The notes under the pieces: generated by a model
Told to the model about the DNA's origin: nothing
What the model saw: the letters and a program-made list of their open reading frames with translations, nothing else
Databases searched by the model: none
Position numbers and translations under genes: made by a program
Part shown: piece after piece, positions 62,910 through 64,000 of the stretch
Layout of the letters: each line of letters starts with the position of its first letter
How positions within the stretch are numbered: position 1 is the first letter of the stretch
From: Samsonia erythrinae
GTDB taxonomy: Bacteria; Pseudomonadota; Gammaproteobacteria; Enterobacterales; Enterobacteriaceae
Assembly: GCF_004342665.1 (NCBI RefSeq)
Contig: NZ_SMBY01000013.1
Span: 1-64,000 of the forward strand
Reading direction: 5' to 3'
DNA: 64,000 bases

Positions 62910-62956
62910 GTATAGAAATGAAACCGCTTTTCATCCGTAGATTTTGGAATAGTGTT

Positions 62957-63961
62957 ATGAAAACGTTAGGCGAATTTATCGTCGAAAAACAGCACGATTT
63001 CTCTCACGCCACAGGTGAGCTTACCGCGCTGCTGTCTGCTATCAAACTGGGTGCCAAGATTATTCACCGTGATATCAATAAAGCGGGTCTGGTTGATATT
63101 CTGGGCACCAGCGGGATTTCTAATGTTCAGGGCGAAGTACAGATGAAGCTGGATCTGTATGCCAATGAGAAACTGAAAGCAGCGCTGAAAGCTCGCGGTG
63201 AAGTTGCTGGTATCGCCTCTGAAGAAGAGGATGAGATTGTTATCTTTGAAGGCGATAAGGCGGAAAACGCGAAATATGTGGTTCTAATGGACCCGCTTGA
63301 TGGTTCTTCGAATATCGATGTGAACGTCTCTGTCGGGACTATTTTCTCTATTTATCGCCGCATTACGCCGCTGGGGACATCGGTTACAGAAGCCGACTTC
63401 TTACAGCCCGGTAATAAACAGGTTGCCGCCGGCTACATCGTTTACGGTTCTTCCACCATGTTGGTGTACACCACGGGCCACGGCGTTCATGCCTTTACCT
63501 ACGATCCGTCACTCGGCGTATTCTGTCTTTCGCATGAAAAAGTTTGCTTCCCCGAAAAAGGGAATATGTATTCCATCAATGAAGGGAACTACATCAAGTT
63601 TCCACTGGGTGTGAAAAAATACATCAAATACTGTCAGGAACAGGATGAGGCGACCCGACGTCCTTATACGTCGCGCTATATCGGCTCACTGGTGGCGGAT
63701 TTCCACCGTAACCTGCTGAAAGGCGGGATTTACCTCTACCCGAGCACGGCGAGCTATCCGCAAGGCAAACTGCGTTTGCTGTACGAATGCAACCCGATGG
63801 CGTTTCTGGCTGAGCAGGCGGGCGGTAAGGCCAGCGATGGTAAGAACCGGATTCTGGATATCATGCCTGAGAAGCTGCATCAGCGCTCGCCGTTCTTCGT
63901 CGGCACGGAATCCATGGTTGATGACGTCGAACGTTTTATCCGTGAATTCCCGGACGACTGA
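62957..63961 (+). CDS. fbp: Fructose-1,6-bisphosphatase class 1
   Basis: Gluconeogenic enzyme that hydrolyses fructose 1,6-bisphosphate. 334 residues (E. coli 332). Metal-binding block [14 protein letters not shown] near 115-128, [14 protein letters not shown] near 94 and the AMP/active-site regions are conserved. ATG 62957 is chosen because [20 protein letters not shown] aligns with E. coli; in-frame ATGs at 62918 and 62879 would add leader residues absent from the family. With aceBAK and pgi it fits growth on acetate or other gluconeogenic carbon. Confidence 0.97.
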   Translation: MKTLGEFIVEKQHDFSHATGELTALLSAIKLGAKIIHRDINKAGLVDILGTSGISNVQGEVQMKLDLYANEKLKAALKARGEVAGIASEEEDEIVIFEGDKAENAKYVVLMDPLDGSSNIDVNVSVGTIFSIYRRITPLGTSVTEADFLQPGNKQVAAGYIVYGSSTMLVYTTGHGVHAFTYDPSLGVFCLSHEKVCFPEKGNMYSINEGNYIKFPLGVKKYIKYCQEQDEATRRPYTSRYIGSLVADFHRNLLKGGIYLYPSTASYPQGKLRLLYECNPMAFLAEQAGGKASDGKNRILDIMPEKLHQRSPFFVGTESMVDDVERFIREFPDD

Positions 63962-64000
63962 TTGACGATCCCCGCGTTCTCGGACCCTCTGCCAACGCGG

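Overview
The window looks like a chromosomal segment of a plant-associated member of the Enterobacterales, most likely Pectobacterium or a close relative (an inference from gene content and divergence; no database was searched). Gene order follows two E. coli neighbourhoods: rrn-yjaA-metA-aceBAK-iclR-metH-yjbB-lysC-pgi, and yjeI-epmB-efp-ecn-blc-frdDCBA-epmA-mscM-psd-rsgA-orn-glyV-queG-nnr-tsaE-amiB-mutL-miaA-hfq-hflXKC-yjeT-purA. Proteins are mostly within a few residues of the E. coli lengths.

Layout. 1-0.55 kb: the 3' end of a 5S rRNA and yjaA. 0.6-7.8 kb: metA with MetJ boxes, the glyoxylate operon aceBAK and its repressor iclR. 8-11.7 kb: metH. 12-17.2 kb: an accessory iron/carboxylate module (AraC-type regulator, TonB siderophore receptor, DASS anion transporter) absent from the E. 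coli order. 17.5-23 kb: yjbB, lysC with a lysine riboswitch, pgi. 23-33.4 kb: a Wzi-like porin, yjeI, the EF-P modification genes epmB/efp/epmA, an entericidin, blc and the fumarate reductase operon. 33.4-39.9 kb: mscM, psd, rsgA, orn. 40-42.5 kb: two tRNA-Gly(GCC) genes and a decayed integrative element bounded by long direct repeats. 42.8-47 kb: nhaA with a structured leader, an unknown lipoprotein, ahpC and ahpF. 47.1-47.5 kb: a DnaA-box region at the position of E. coli datA. 47.5-63.96 kb: queG, the nnr-to-purA supercluster, mpl and fbp.

The most unusual material is intergenic. (1) A 164-bp palindromic element occurs twice (15501 and 22929). Each copy sits between two copies of the host gene's own terminator hairpin, as if it inserts at terminators and duplicates them. 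(2) A ~270-bp repeat lies downstream of aceK, metH and, as an internally deleted copy, lysC, always in the direction of the upstream gene; in aceK it supplies the stop codon. (3) 17 bases identical to the Tn5/Nextera mosaic end lie at 19352-19368, which probably marks an assembly artefact. (4) The nhaA leader can form mutually exclusive pairings that include the bases just before the start codon.

The genes cover methionine and lysine entry steps, acetate growth and gluconeogenesis (aceBAK, fbp, pgi), anaerobic respiration (frd), translation support (EF-P pathway, MiaA, QueG, TsaE, RsgA), envelope maintenance (amiB, psd, mscM, mpl) and stress defence (ahpCF, nhaA, hfq, hflKC). No CRISPR array, intact prophage or intact insertion sequence was seen.
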